Of a DNA stretch of 64,000 nucleotides, positions 46,068-54,216 are shown piece after piece. The notes beneath the pieces were generated by a model. That model did not search any database and had not been told where the DNA came from. It saw nothing but the letters and a program-made list of their open reading frames with translations. The DNA comes from Bradyrhizobium jicamae (GTDB lineage: Bacteria > Pseudomonadota > Alphaproteobacteria > Rhizobiales > Xanthobacteraceae), in NCBI RefSeq assembly GCF_018130215.1, contig NZ_JAFCKQ010000044.1:1-64000 (forward strand), in the 5' to 3' direction. The number at the start of each line of letters is the position of its first letter. Positions within the stretch are counted from its first letter, which is position 1. Position numbers and translations under genes: made by a program.

Positions 46068-47240
46068 ATGACTGCAGCCAGCATCGTAGGTTGGGCACAC
46101 ACGCCATTCGGCAAGTTCGACGCAGAGACCGTCGAAGGCCTCGTCGTCAAGGTTGCCAACGAGGCGATGGCTGATGCCGGCATTGCCGCCTCTGACGTCG
46201 ACGAGATCATGCTCGGCCATTTCAACGCCGGCTTCTCGCCGCAGGATTTCACCGCGTCGCTGGTGCTGCAGGCCAACCCCGCGCTGCGCTTCAAGCCGAC
46301 CACGCGCGTTGAAAACGCCTGCGCCACCGGCTCGGCCGCCGTGCACCAGGGCATCCGCGCCATCGAGGCCGGTGCCGCGAAGATCGTGCTGGTGGTCGGC
46401 GTCGAGCAGATGACGCGGACGCCGGGACCGGAGATCGGCAAGAACCTCTTGAAGGCCTCCTATCTGCCCGAGGACGGCGATACGGTCGGCGGCTTCGCCG
46501 GCGTGTTCGGCAAGATCGCGCAGGCCTATTTCCAGAAATACGGCGACCAGTCGGACGCACTGGCGATGATCGCCGCCAAGAACCACAAGAACGGCGTCGC
46601 CAACCCCTATGCGCAAATGCGCAAGGATTTCGGCTTCGAGTTCTGCCGCGCCGAGAGCGACAAGAATCCGTTCGTCGCCGGTCCCCTCAAGCGCACCGAC
46701 TGCTCGCTGGTCTCGGACGGCGCCGCCGCGCTGGTACTGACCGATGCCGAAACTGCGAAGAGCATGGGCAAGGCGATCAACATCCGCGCCACCGCGCATG
46801 CGCAGGATTTCCTGCCGATGTCCAAGCGCGACATCCTGCAGTTCGAAGGCTGCACCACCGCCTGGCAGCGCGCGCTGCAGAAGGGCGGCCTGCAACTCTC
46901 CGACCTCTCTTTCGTCGAAACCCATGACTGCTTCACGGTTGCGGAATTGATCGAATATGAAGCGATGGGCCTGACGCCGAAGGGGCAGGGCGCACGTGCC
47001 ATCATGGAGGGCTGGACCCAGAAGGACGGCAAGCTGCCGGTCAATCCGTCCGGCGGCCTCAAGGCCAAGGGTCATCCGATCGGCGCCACCGGCGTCTCGA
47101 TGCATGTGATGACGGCGATGCAGCTCGCCGGCCAGGCACCGGAGGGCATGCAGCTGAAGGACCCGCAGCTCGGCGGCATCTTCAACATGGGCGGCGCCGC
47201 GGTCGCCAATTACGTCTCGATCCTCGAGCCCGCCAGGTAA
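46068..47240 (+). CDS. Thiolase family protein (acetyl-CoA acetyltransferase, SCP2-like)
   Basis: This 390-residue thiolase has the nucleophile Cys85 in VENACATGSAA, the His motif GLKAKGHPIGATG near residue 335, and HDCFTVAELIEYE in the middle. The C-terminus lacks the second Cys motif CxGGG and ends with NMGGAAVANYVS, as in SCP2-type thiolases. It would cleave a 3-ketoacyl-CoA or condense acyl-CoA units. It begins a run of CoA-metabolism genes on the plus strand. Confidence 0.9.
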   Translation: MTAASIVGWAHTPFGKFDAETVEGLVVKVANEAMADAGIAASDVDEIMLGHFNAGFSPQDFTASLVLQANPALRFKPTTRVENACATGSAAVHQGIRAIEAGAAKIVLVVGVEQMTRTPGPEIGKNLLKASYLPEDGDTVGGFAGVFGKIAQAYFQKYGDQSDALAMIAAKNHKNGVANPYAQMRKDFGFEFCRAESDKNPFVAGPLKRTDCSLVSDGAAALVLTDAETAKSMGKAINIRATAHAQDFLPMSKRDILQFEGCTTAWQRALQKGGLQLSDLSFVETHDCFTVAELIEYEAMGLTPKGQGARAIMEGWTQKDGKLPVNPSGGLKAKGHPIGATGVSMHVMTAMQLAGQAPEGMQLKDPQLGGIFNMGGAAVANYVSILEPAR

Positions 47241-47258
47241 TTTCGGGGCATTCGGCAA

Positions 47259-48791
47259 ATGAACATTGCCGAATGGCTGGCGGCGACGGCGCGGGCGCGT
47301 CCCGATGCGCCGGCGCTGCTGACCGGGTTCGACCTCGACGCCGATTACAAGACCTTCGCCCGCCGCGCCGCCTCGATCGGGGCGGCGCTGACGCGCGAGC
47401 GCGGCATTGTGGCCGGCGATCGCGTTGCGCTGTTTGCGACCAACTGCACGCAATACCTCGAATGCCTCTACGGCATCTGGTGGACCGGCGCGGTGGCAAT
47501 CCCGATCAACGCCAAGCTGCACGGCCGCGAGGCGGCCTGGATCTGCGGGAATGGCGGCGCGAAGCTCGCGTTCGTCTCCGACGACACGATCGCAGCGCTG
47601 AGCGAGGCGAAGGACGATTGTCCCGCCGGCATGACGATGCTGTCGGTCGACGGCGACGCTTACAAGACGATGCGCAGCGGCGAGGGCCCGCCGGCGCCGT
47701 TGCCGCGCGAGACCAATGATCTCGCCTGGCTGTTCTACACATCAGGCACGACAGGTCGGCCCAAGGGCGTGATGCTGAGCCACGGGAATTTGCTGGCGAT
47801 GTCGTTGTGCTATGTCGCCGACGTCGATCCGGCGACGCCGAACGATGCCTCGCTCTACGCAGCGCCGATCTCGCATGGCGCCGGCCTCTACAATTTCCCG
47901 CATGTCCGCATGGGGGGCCGGCACGTCATCCCGGAATCCGGCGGCTTCGATCCGGACGAGGTGCTCAATCTTGGCCGCCAGCTCGACAATGTCGTGATGT
48001 TCGCGGCACCGACCATGGTGCGGCGCCTGGTCGATGCGGCGAAGAAGCGCGGCGAGAACGGCGAGGGGCTCCGCACCATCATCTATGGCGGCGGGCCGAT
48101 GTATACCGCCGACATCAGGGATGCGATCGCGACCATGGGCCAGCGCTTCGTGCAGATCTACGGCCAGGGCGAGTCGCCGATGACGATCACCGCGTTGTCG
48201 CGCGACTGGCACCGGCGCAGCGACCATCCGCGCTATCTCGAACGGCTGGCGTCGGTCGGCGTCGCGCAGAGCGTCGTCACCGTGCGCGTCACCGACAGGG
48301 ACTCCAGGCCGTTGCCCGCGGGTGAGACCGGCGAAATCGAGGTGAAGGGCGCAACCGTGATGCTCGGCTACTGGAACAACCCCGGGGCCAATGCCGAGAC
48401 GCTCAGGGATGGCTGGCTGCGCACCGGCGACGTCGGCCGGCTCGATGCCGACGGCTTCCTCACCTTGTCCGATCGTTCCAAGGACGTGATCATCTCGGGC
48501 GGCACCAACATCTATCCGCGAGAGGTCGAGGAAGCCCTGCTGACCCATCCCGACATAAGCGAGGTCTCCGCCATTGGTGTGCCAGATCCGGACTGGGGCG
48601 AGATCGTCGTCGCCTGCGTCGTGCTGGCGCAGGGCGCCGCCGCCGACGACGGCAAGCTCGATGCGCATTGCCTGGCCTCGATCGCGCGCTTCAAGCGGCC
48701 GAAGCGGTATGTCTATCTCGATGCGCTGCCGAAGAACAATTACGGCAAGGTGCTGAAAACCGCGCTGCGGGAAATGATGGCAAAGGGATAG
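47259..48791 (+). CDS. Acyl-CoA synthetase (AMP-dependent ligase)
   Basis: This 510-residue adenylate-forming ligase activates a carboxylic acid to its CoA thioester. It has the P-loop-like YTSGTTGRPKG, QIYGQGESPMT in place of the usual YGxTE, the hinge motif GWLRTGDVGRLDADGFLTLSDRSKD, and the C-terminal catalytic Lys in NNYGKVLKTALR. It is 18 bases after the thiolase. The acid is unknown: medium-chain, aromatic or cyclic acids are all possible. Confidence 0.93.
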   Translation: MNIAEWLAATARARPDAPALLTGFDLDADYKTFARRAASIGAALTRERGIVAGDRVALFATNCTQYLECLYGIWWTGAVAIPINAKLHGREAAWICGNGGAKLAFVSDDTIAALSEAKDDCPAGMTMLSVDGDAYKTMRSGEGPPAPLPRETNDLAWLFYTSGTTGRPKGVMLSHGNLLAMSLCYVADVDPATPNDASLYAAPISHGAGLYNFPHVRMGGRHVIPESGGFDPDEVLNLGRQLDNVVMFAAPTMVRRLVDAAKKRGENGEGLRTIIYGGGPMYTADIRDAIATMGQRFVQIYGQGESPMTITALSRDWHRRSDHPRYLERLASVGVAQSVVTVRVTDRDSRPLPAGETGEIEVKGATVMLGYWNNPGANAETLRDGWLRTGDVGRLDADGFLTLSDRSKDVIISGGTNIYPREVEEALLTHPDISEVSAIGVPDPDWGEIVVACVVLAQGAAADDGKLDAHCLASIARFKRPKRYVYLDALPKNNYGKVLKTALREMMAKG

Positions 48792-48845
48792 GCTGCCGCC
48801 CCGGGGCGCGCTAACCTCAAGGTCCGCCATTCCGGAGACTGCGCC

Positions 48846-49046
48846 ATGGGAATTGAAACCTCTCTGTCCCTTTCGGAAGTGAACAACCGCATTGCGATCC
48901 TCCGGGACAATATCAGGCAGCTGATCGAGCAGGCCGCGGGTGCCGCGGGCGCCGAAGTCGAGGAGCGGATTTCCCAGCGGATCGAGCAGCAGAATGCGGA
49001 GCTCGAGAAGCTCCTGAAGGTGCGCGAGGCGATGACGGGGCAGTAA
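48846..49046 (+). CDS. Small helical protein, unknown
   Basis: This 66-residue acidic protein is predicted mostly helical with heptad-like spacing (VNNRIAILRDNIRQLIEQ and ERISQRIEQQNAELEKLLKV), so it could form a small coiled coil. GGAG lies about nine bases upstream. There is no signal peptide or metal motif. It sits between the ligase and the CoA-transferase genes on the same strand; whether it belongs to that pathway is unclear. Confidence 0.7.
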   Translation: MGIETSLSLSEVNNRIAILRDNIRQLIEQAAGAAGAEVEERISQRIEQQNAELEKLLKVREAMTGQ

Positions 49047-49186
49047 TCCGGAACGATCCGCGGGCGGTCGGCGATGGCGGTCGGCCGCCCGTGCGCATAC
49101 GCCCATACGCCCGGCGCAGGTTGATCTTGGCAAACACCTCCCGTTACTAGGTCCGTAAACCAGAACATTCGGGAGCGCACAGGACG

Positions 49187-50389
49187 ATGGGACCACTGCA
49201 GGGCATCAAGGTCGTGGACATGACGACCGTGCTGATGGGGCCCTATGCGACCCAGATGCTCGGCGATTACGGCGCCGACGTCATCAAGGTGGAGTCGCCC
49301 GACGGCGACGTGACGCGGCAGATCGGACCGACGCGGCATCCCGGCATGGGGCCGGTGTTCCTCAATACCAATCGCAGCAAGCGCTCGATCTGCCTCGATC
49401 TGAAAAAGCCCGCCGGGCGCGACGCGGTGCTGCGGCTGATCGCGAAGGCCGACGTGCTGGTCTACAATGTGCGCCCGCAGGCGATGGCGCGGCTGCAACT
49501 CGGCTACGACGTGGTCTCGAAGATCAATCCGCGGCTGGTCTATGCCGGCGTGTTCGGTTTCGGCCAGGCAGGGCCATATGCGGCCAAGCCGGCCTATGAC
49601 GATCTGATCCAGGGCGCCACCGCACTCCCGGCACTGATGGCGCAAACGTCCGACGGCGTGCCACGCTATGTGCCGAACGCGCTGGTCGATCGTATCGTCG
49701 GTCTCACCGCGGTCGGTGCGATCTGCGCCAGCCTCGTGCATCGCGACCGCACCGGGCAGGGCCAGCGCGTCGACATTCCGATGTTCGAGACCATGGCGGG
49801 CTTCGTGATGGGCGACCACATGGGCGGACTGACCTACGATCCGCCGCTCGACAAGGGGGGATACGCGCGACACCTGTCGCCGGACCGGCGTCCTTACAAG
49901 ACGTCCGACGGCTATATCTGCGTGATCGTCTACAACGACAAGCAGTGGGAGAACTTCTTCAGGGCCACCGGCCGCGACGATCTCCGCAGCGATCCGAAAT
50001 TCGCCACCTTCGCTGGCCGCGCGGTCAACATCGATGTGGTCTACGCCGAGCTTGCGCGCATCCTGCTGACGAAGACCACCGCGCAGTGGAACGGGATCCT
50101 GGAAAAGGCCGACGTGCCCGTGATGCCGATGCATGATCTCGAGACGTTGCTGCAGGATCCGCACATCGTCGCCACCGATGTGTTTCCGGTCACCGAACAT
50201 CCGACCGAGGGCCGCATCCGCAACATGAAGGTGTCGGCGCGGTGGTCGGAGACAACGGCCGAGCCGCAGCGGCTGGCGCCGCGGCTCGGCCAGCATGGCG
50301 AGGAGATCCTGCGCGAGGCAGGCTACTCCACCGAGGAGATCGCTGCGATGGCGCGCGACGGCGTCACCAGGCTCGCTACCAACCCCTGA
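49187..50389 (+). CDS. CaiB/BaiF-type (class III) CoA transferase
   Basis: This 400-residue enzyme moves CoA between acyl groups. Family features are the N-terminal GIKVVDMTTVLMGPYATQMLGDYGADVIKVE, the NTNRSKRSICLDLKKPAGR strand, and the likely catalytic Asp in KPAYDDLIQG near residue 145. The C-terminal GQHGEEILREAGYSTEEI is typical. The gene is 11 bases upstream of an acyl-CoA dehydrogenase, supporting activation and oxidation of one acid substrate. Confidence 0.93.
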   Translation: MGPLQGIKVVDMTTVLMGPYATQMLGDYGADVIKVESPDGDVTRQIGPTRHPGMGPVFLNTNRSKRSICLDLKKPAGRDAVLRLIAKADVLVYNVRPQAMARLQLGYDVVSKINPRLVYAGVFGFGQAGPYAAKPAYDDLIQGATALPALMAQTSDGVPRYVPNALVDRIVGLTAVGAICASLVHRDRTGQGQRVDIPMFETMAGFVMGDHMGGLTYDPPLDKGGYARHLSPDRRPYKTSDGYICVIVYNDKQWENFFRATGRDDLRSDPKFATFAGRAVNIDVVYAELARILLTKTTAQWNGILEKADVPVMPMHDLETLLQDPHIVATDVFPVTEHPTEGRIRNMKVSARWSETTAEPQRLAPRLGQHGEEILREAGYSTEEIAAMARDGVTRLATNP

Positions 50390-50400
50390 GGACCGCACGC

Positions 50401-51567
50401 ATGGATTTTGCACTCACGGCCAACCAGGAATCGATCCGCGACGCCATCGCCAAGATCTGCGCGCGGTTCGACGATGCCTACTGGCTGAAGAAGGACAAGG
50501 AGGGCGGCTATCCGGCCGATTTCCACCGTGCGCTGGCCGATGCCGGCTGGCTCGGCATCTGCATCCCAGAGGAATATGGCGGCTCCGGCCTCGGCATCAC
50601 CGACGCCGCGATCATGATGCGCGCGATCTCGGAATCGGGCGCCGGCATGTCCGGCGCGTCGGCCGTGCACATGAACGTGTTCGGGCTCAATCCGGTGGTG
50701 GTGTTCGGCACCAGGGAGCAGTGCCAGCGCATGCTGCCGCCGATCATCGACGGCCGCGACAAATCCTGCTTCGCCGTGACCGAGCCGAACACCGGCCTCA
50801 ACACCACCCAGCTCAAGACCCGCGCAGTGCGCCAGGGCGACAAGTACATCGTGAACGGCCAGAAGGTCTGGATCTCGACCGCGCAGGTCGCCAACAAGAT
50901 CCTGCTGCTGGCGCGTACCACGACCCTTGAGGAGGTGCGCAGCCCGACCCACGGGCTCAGCCTGTTCTACACCGATTTCGACCGCAAGCGCGTCACCGTG
51001 CACGAGATCGAGAAGATGGGCCGCAAGCCCGTCGACTCCAACGAGCTGTTCCTCGAGAATTTCGAGATCCCGGTCGAGGATCGTATCGGCGAGGAAGGCC
51101 GCGGCTTCGAATACATCCTGCACGGCATGAACCCGGAGCGCATCCTGATCGCCGCGGAAGCGGTCGGTCTCGGCCAGATCGCGCTGAAGCGGGCCTCGGA
51201 GTACGCCAAGGGACGCATCGTGTTCAACCGTCCGATCGGCATGAACCAGGCGATCCAGCATCCGCTGGCGAAGTGCTGGATGGAACTCGAGGCCGCCTGG
51301 CTGATGGTGCTTCGCGCCGGCTGGCAGTACGACCAGAACCTGCCCTGCGGCCCCGCGGCGAACTCTGCGAAATATCTCGCCGCCGAAGCCGGATTCCATG
51401 CCTGCGAGCAGGCGGTGATGACCCATGGCGGCTTCGGCTATGCCAAGGAATATCACGTCGAGCGTTACCTGCGGGAGTCACTGATCCCCCGCATCGCACC
51501 GATCAGCCCGCAGCTCATCCTCAGCTTCATTGGCGAGAAGGTGCTCGGGCTTCCGAAGTCGTATTGA
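50401..51567 (+). CDS. Acyl-CoA dehydrogenase
   Basis: This 388-residue flavoenzyme introduces a double bond between C2 and C3 of an acyl-CoA. It shows CFAVTEPNTGLNTTQLKTRA (FAD/substrate loop), KVWISTAQVAN, and the C-terminal HGGFGYAKEYHVERYLRES. The usual catalytic Glu (in YxGxxE near the C-terminus) is not obvious, and the base may be at a non-canonical position. The longer open frame upstream overlaps the CoA transferase and is discarded. Confidence 0.92.
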   Translation: MDFALTANQESIRDAIAKICARFDDAYWLKKDKEGGYPADFHRALADAGWLGICIPEEYGGSGLGITDAAIMMRAISESGAGMSGASAVHMNVFGLNPVVVFGTREQCQRMLPPIIDGRDKSCFAVTEPNTGLNTTQLKTRAVRQGDKYIVNGQKVWISTAQVANKILLLARTTTLEEVRSPTHGLSLFYTDFDRKRVTVHEIEKMGRKPVDSNELFLENFEIPVEDRIGEEGRGFEYILHGMNPERILIAAEAVGLGQIALKRASEYAKGRIVFNRPIGMNQAIQHPLAKCWMELEAAWLMVLRAGWQYDQNLPCGPAANSAKYLAAEAGFHACEQAVMTHGGFGYAKEYHVERYLRESLIPRIAPISPQLILSFIGEKVLGLPKSY

Positions 51568-51580
51568 GAGTTGCGCTGAC

Positions 51581-52717
51581 ATGAGCTTCGTCACCGGCGT
51601 CGGTCTCACATCCTACGGCAAGCATGAAGGCTCATCCTCGCTCGACCTGATGAGCCAGGCGGCCGAGCTTGCCATATCGGATGCCGGGCTGAAGCGCTCC
51701 GAAATCGACGGCATCCTCTGCGGCTATTCCACGGTCTCGCCGCACATCATGCTGGCGACGGTCTTCGCCGAGCATTTCGGCATTCGCCCGTCCTATGCCC
51801 ATGCCGTGCAGGTCGGCGGCGCCACCGGGCTCGCGATGACCATGCTGGCGCATCATCTCGTCGACGCCGGCGTGGCCAGGCACGTGCTGGTGGTCGGCGG
51901 CGAGAACCGCCTCACGGGGCAGAGCCGGGACGCGTCGATCCAGGCGCTGGCCCAGGTCGGCCATCCCGAGTATGAAGTGACGCTGGGGCCGACGATCCCC
52001 GCCTATTACGGCCTGGTCGCGACCCGCTACATGCATGAATACGGCGTGACCGAGCGCGACCTCGCCGAGTTCGCGGTGCTGATGCGAAAGCATGCCATGC
52101 TGCATCCCGGCGCTCAGTTCCACCAGCCGATCACCGTGGCCGACGTGATGGCGTCAAAGCCGGTGGCGATGCCGCTCAAGCTGCTCGACTGCTGCCCGGT
52201 GTCCGACGGCGGTGCGGCCTTCGTGATCAGCCGCGAGGCCACGGGCGACGAGCGTGTTCGCATTCGCGGCTGTGCGCAGGCCCACACGCACCAGCACGTC
52301 ACGGCAGCACCCGCGCTGAGCGAACTTGGTGCGGAGATTTCGATTGCGAAGGCGAAGGACGTATCGGGCATCGGGATTTCGGATGTCCGCTACGCCGCCG
52401 TCTACGACAGCTTCACGATCACGCTCGCGATGCTGCTTGAAGACCTTGGCCTTGCCAAACGTGGCGAGGCGGCGGCACGGGTGCGCGCCGGCTATTTCAA
52501 TCAGGACGGCGAAATGCCGCTCAACACCCATGGCGGCCTACTCAGCTATGGCCATTGCGGCGTCGGCGGCGCGATGGCGCATCTGGTCGAGGCCCATCTG
52601 CAGATGACCGGCCGCGCCGGCAATCGCCAGGTGCACGATGCCTCGATTGCACTGCTGCATGGTGACGGCGGCGTGCTGTCGTCGCATGTCAGCATGTTCC
52701 TGGAGCGCGTGCGATGA
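51581..52717 (+). CDS. Thiolase-fold protein lacking the catalytic Cys
   Basis: This 378-residue protein aligns with SCP2-type thiolases, but the nucleophile position reads VQVGGATG (Gly80) where active enzymes have Cys (compare VENACATG in the thiolase at 46 kb). The distal His motif is altered to GGLLSYGHCGVGG. It is coupled by ATGA to a DUF35 zinc-ribbon protein. Such thiolase/DUF35 pairs occur widely; some act as scaffolds or as lyase/retro-aldol enzymes on CoA side-chain intermediates. So this is probably not a simple ketothiolase. The ATG at 51581 lies 13 bases after the dehydrogenase stop. Confidence 0.85.
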   Translation: MSFVTGVGLTSYGKHEGSSSLDLMSQAAELAISDAGLKRSEIDGILCGYSTVSPHIMLATVFAEHFGIRPSYAHAVQVGGATGLAMTMLAHHLVDAGVARHVLVVGGENRLTGQSRDASIQALAQVGHPEYEVTLGPTIPAYYGLVATRYMHEYGVTERDLAEFAVLMRKHAMLHPGAQFHQPITVADVMASKPVAMPLKLLDCCPVSDGGAAFVISREATGDERVRIRGCAQAHTHQHVTAAPALSELGAEISIAKAKDVSGIGISDVRYAAVYDSFTITLAMLLEDLGLAKRGEAAARVRAGYFNQDGEMPLNTHGGLLSYGHCGVGGAMAHLVEAHLQMTGRAGNRQVHDASIALLHGDGGVLSSHVSMFLERVR

Positions 52718-53073
52718 GCGGAGCAATCGGCGACTGGACCAGGGGCGCGGAAGCAATCGTCTACCAGATCTGCAGCGCCTGCGGGGCGCGGCAATATTTC
52801 CGTCGCGGCTTCTGCGCCGCCTGCGGCGCGTCCGACCTCGCCGAGCATCGGGCGAGCGGGGCAGGGACGGTCTATGCAACCTCGCTGGTCTGCCGCGCCG
52901 CCACGCCGGAGACGCGGGCGCACGTGCCTTACAACATCGTGCTTGTCGACACCGACGAAGGGTTCCGCATGATGGCCCATGGCGACAATGACCTCGCCAT
53001 TGGCGACAAGGTCACCGCGCGCTTCGCGCAATTCGCGGGACGGCTGGTTCCTTATTTCGCAAAGGCGAAGTGA
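52714..53073 (+). CDS. DUF35 OB-fold protein with zinc ribbon, thiolase partner
   Basis: This 119-residue protein has an N-terminal rubredoxin-like zinc ribbon with Cys20, Cys23, Cys34 and Cys37, followed by an acyl-CoA-associated OB fold (GAGTVYATSLVCRAA to DKVTARFAQF). In other organisms DUF35 proteins bind thiolase-superfamily enzymes and help channel acyl-CoA. The ATGA overlap with the Cys-less thiolase gene makes a complex very likely. Confidence 0.9.
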   Translation: MSGAIGDWTRGAEAIVYQICSACGARQYFRRGFCAACGASDLAEHRASGAGTVYATSLVCRAATPETRAHVPYNIVLVDTDEGFRMMAHGDNDLAIGDKVTARFAQFAGRLVPYFAKAK

Positions 53074-53143
53074 GGGGCCTGGACGATCCAATCAGGACGC
53101 AAAACCTGGGATTGGTTCGCTCGGCCCCTCCGAGTTGCGGATA

Positions 53144-53245
53144 CTACCGCCAGTAGAAAATGACGCTGGCGATGACGAGCATCGCCGTCACCGCCAGCAT
53201 TTGCGCAAGCGCTTCCGAGGCCGCCCTCTTGGTGGCTTCCTTCAT
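53144..53245 (-). CDS. 33-residue single-helix membrane protein
   Basis: This short frame begins with a basic amphipathic stretch (MKEATKRAASEALAQ) and continues into a hydrophobic helix (MLAVTAMLVIASVIFYW) ending Arg-stop. GGGGAA is placed five bases before the ATG on the minus strand. The composition (Lys/Arg inside, then a helix of about 17 residues) is what a small inner-membrane protein looks like. It lies between the DUF35 gene and the carboxymuconolactone decarboxylase-like gene, opposite in strand. No family is recognised. Confidence 0.55.
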   Translation of the reverse strand: MKEATKRAASEALAQMLAVTAMLVIASVIFYWR

Positions 53246-53487
53246 GCGTTTCCCCTAGACTTGGGCGTGACTCATCGTTGCGCTGACAGCGCGCAAGACG
53301 GCCAGATTGTACTCGGAACACCCCGCGTCGAGTATTCGCCTTTGATGAGTCCCCACTCGACGAATATCGACCTTCGCAGGGTTGTCCGTGATTGCGGCGG
53401 CAATTTGACTCGCGCGTGTTGCTCCAGCGGCAGTCGGCGGCTATTGTTTTTGGAACCCAAGAACAACATCATCATCAAGGTCAGGAA
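53246..53487. other. Intergenic region, probable divergent promoters
   Basis: These 242 bases lie between the 33-residue membrane protein (minus) and the AhpD-like gene (plus). I see no gene or repeat. AAGGTCAGGAA just before 53488 is the downstream ribosome binding site. Confidence 0.4.
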
Positions 53488-54015
53488 ATGGCTCGCATCG
53501 ACTACTCCGATCCCGCAGCGGCAAGCCCACGCACCCGCGAGATCCTCGACAAGAACCGCAACGCCAACATCTTCCGCATGATGGCGCATTCGCCGAGCTA
53601 TTTTGAGCAGTATTGCCGCCTCGGCGGCGCGATCCGCCACAGGGGCGAGCTCGATCCGGTCGTGCGCGAGCTTGCGATCACGCGCACCGGCATTCTCTGC
53701 GAAGCACCGTATGAGATCGTCGCGCACAAGCGGATCGGCAAGAATGTCGGCGTCACCGACGAGCAGAACGCGGCGCTGGAGAACTGGCAGCAGGCAAGCT
53801 GCTTCAACGAGGTGCAGCGCGCGGCGCTCGCCTTCACTGACGAGATCGTCAAGCTGAAGAAGCCGACGGACGCAACGTTCGAGGCGATCGCATCCAGGCT
53901 GACGCCGGCGGCATTGATCGAACTGCAGCTCTCGGTCGGCTTCTACATCATGACGTCGAAGTTCCTGGAGACCTTCGAGATCGACATGCAGCCGGTCACG
54001 GAAGTGGTGAGCTGA
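53488..54015 (+). CDS. Carboxymuconolactone decarboxylase / AhpD-like protein
   Basis: This 175-residue all-helical protein has the CMD core: RELAITRTGILCEAPYEIVAHKRIG. The CxxC redox pair of true AhpD proteins is not present (only one Cys aligns), so peroxidase-reductase activity is doubtful and a lactone decarboxylase-like or unknown role is more likely. The start at 53488 follows AAGGTCAGGAA. It comes after the acyl-CoA gene run and may act in the same pathway. Confidence 0.85.
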   Translation: MARIDYSDPAAASPRTREILDKNRNANIFRMMAHSPSYFEQYCRLGGAIRHRGELDPVVRELAITRTGILCEAPYEIVAHKRIGKNVGVTDEQNAALENWQQASCFNEVQRAALAFTDEIVKLKKPTDATFEAIASRLTPAALIELQLSVGFYIMTSKFLETFEIDMQPVTEVVS

Positions 54016-54026
54016 ACCGATCGGTC

Positions 54027-54207
54027 TTTCTCCGCCTCGCCCCGCCTGCGGGGAAAGGCGGAGCGCATGCAGCGGAGCGGAATGCGCTCCGGGTGAGGGG
54101 CCCTCCGCGAGTGTTACTTCCGGTGATTTTGCGGAAGCCGTCCCTCACCCCAACCCGCTAAGAGCGAGCTTCGCTCGTCTCGACCCCGCAAGGGCGGAGC
54201 GAGGGAG
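54027..54207. repeat. Bradyrhizobium-type intergenic palindromic element
   Basis: About 180 bases between convergent genes. The left half holds a hairpin with CCCCGC (54040-54045), CT, then GCGGGG (54048-54053), extended by CGCCT/AGGCG. GGTGAGGGG near 54093 can pair with CCCTCACC near 54140. The right half has GAGCGAGCTTCGCTCG and GAGCGAGGGA. The GGTGAGGGG and CCCTCACCCCAACCC signatures are of the kind found in dispersed rhizobial intergenic repeats. It may end both convergent transcripts. Confidence 0.6.
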
Positions 54208-54216
54208 AAGACACAT

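Noticed and set aside
45315-49196. Two long minus-strand frames opposite the thiolase and acyl-CoA ligase
   Set aside because: They are shadows with no ribosome sites or domains and overlap well-supported plus-strand genes.
53488-54015. AhpD alkylhydroperoxidase
   Set aside because: The CxxC redox pair is missing, so only the broader carboxymuconolactone decarboxylase fold is claimed.
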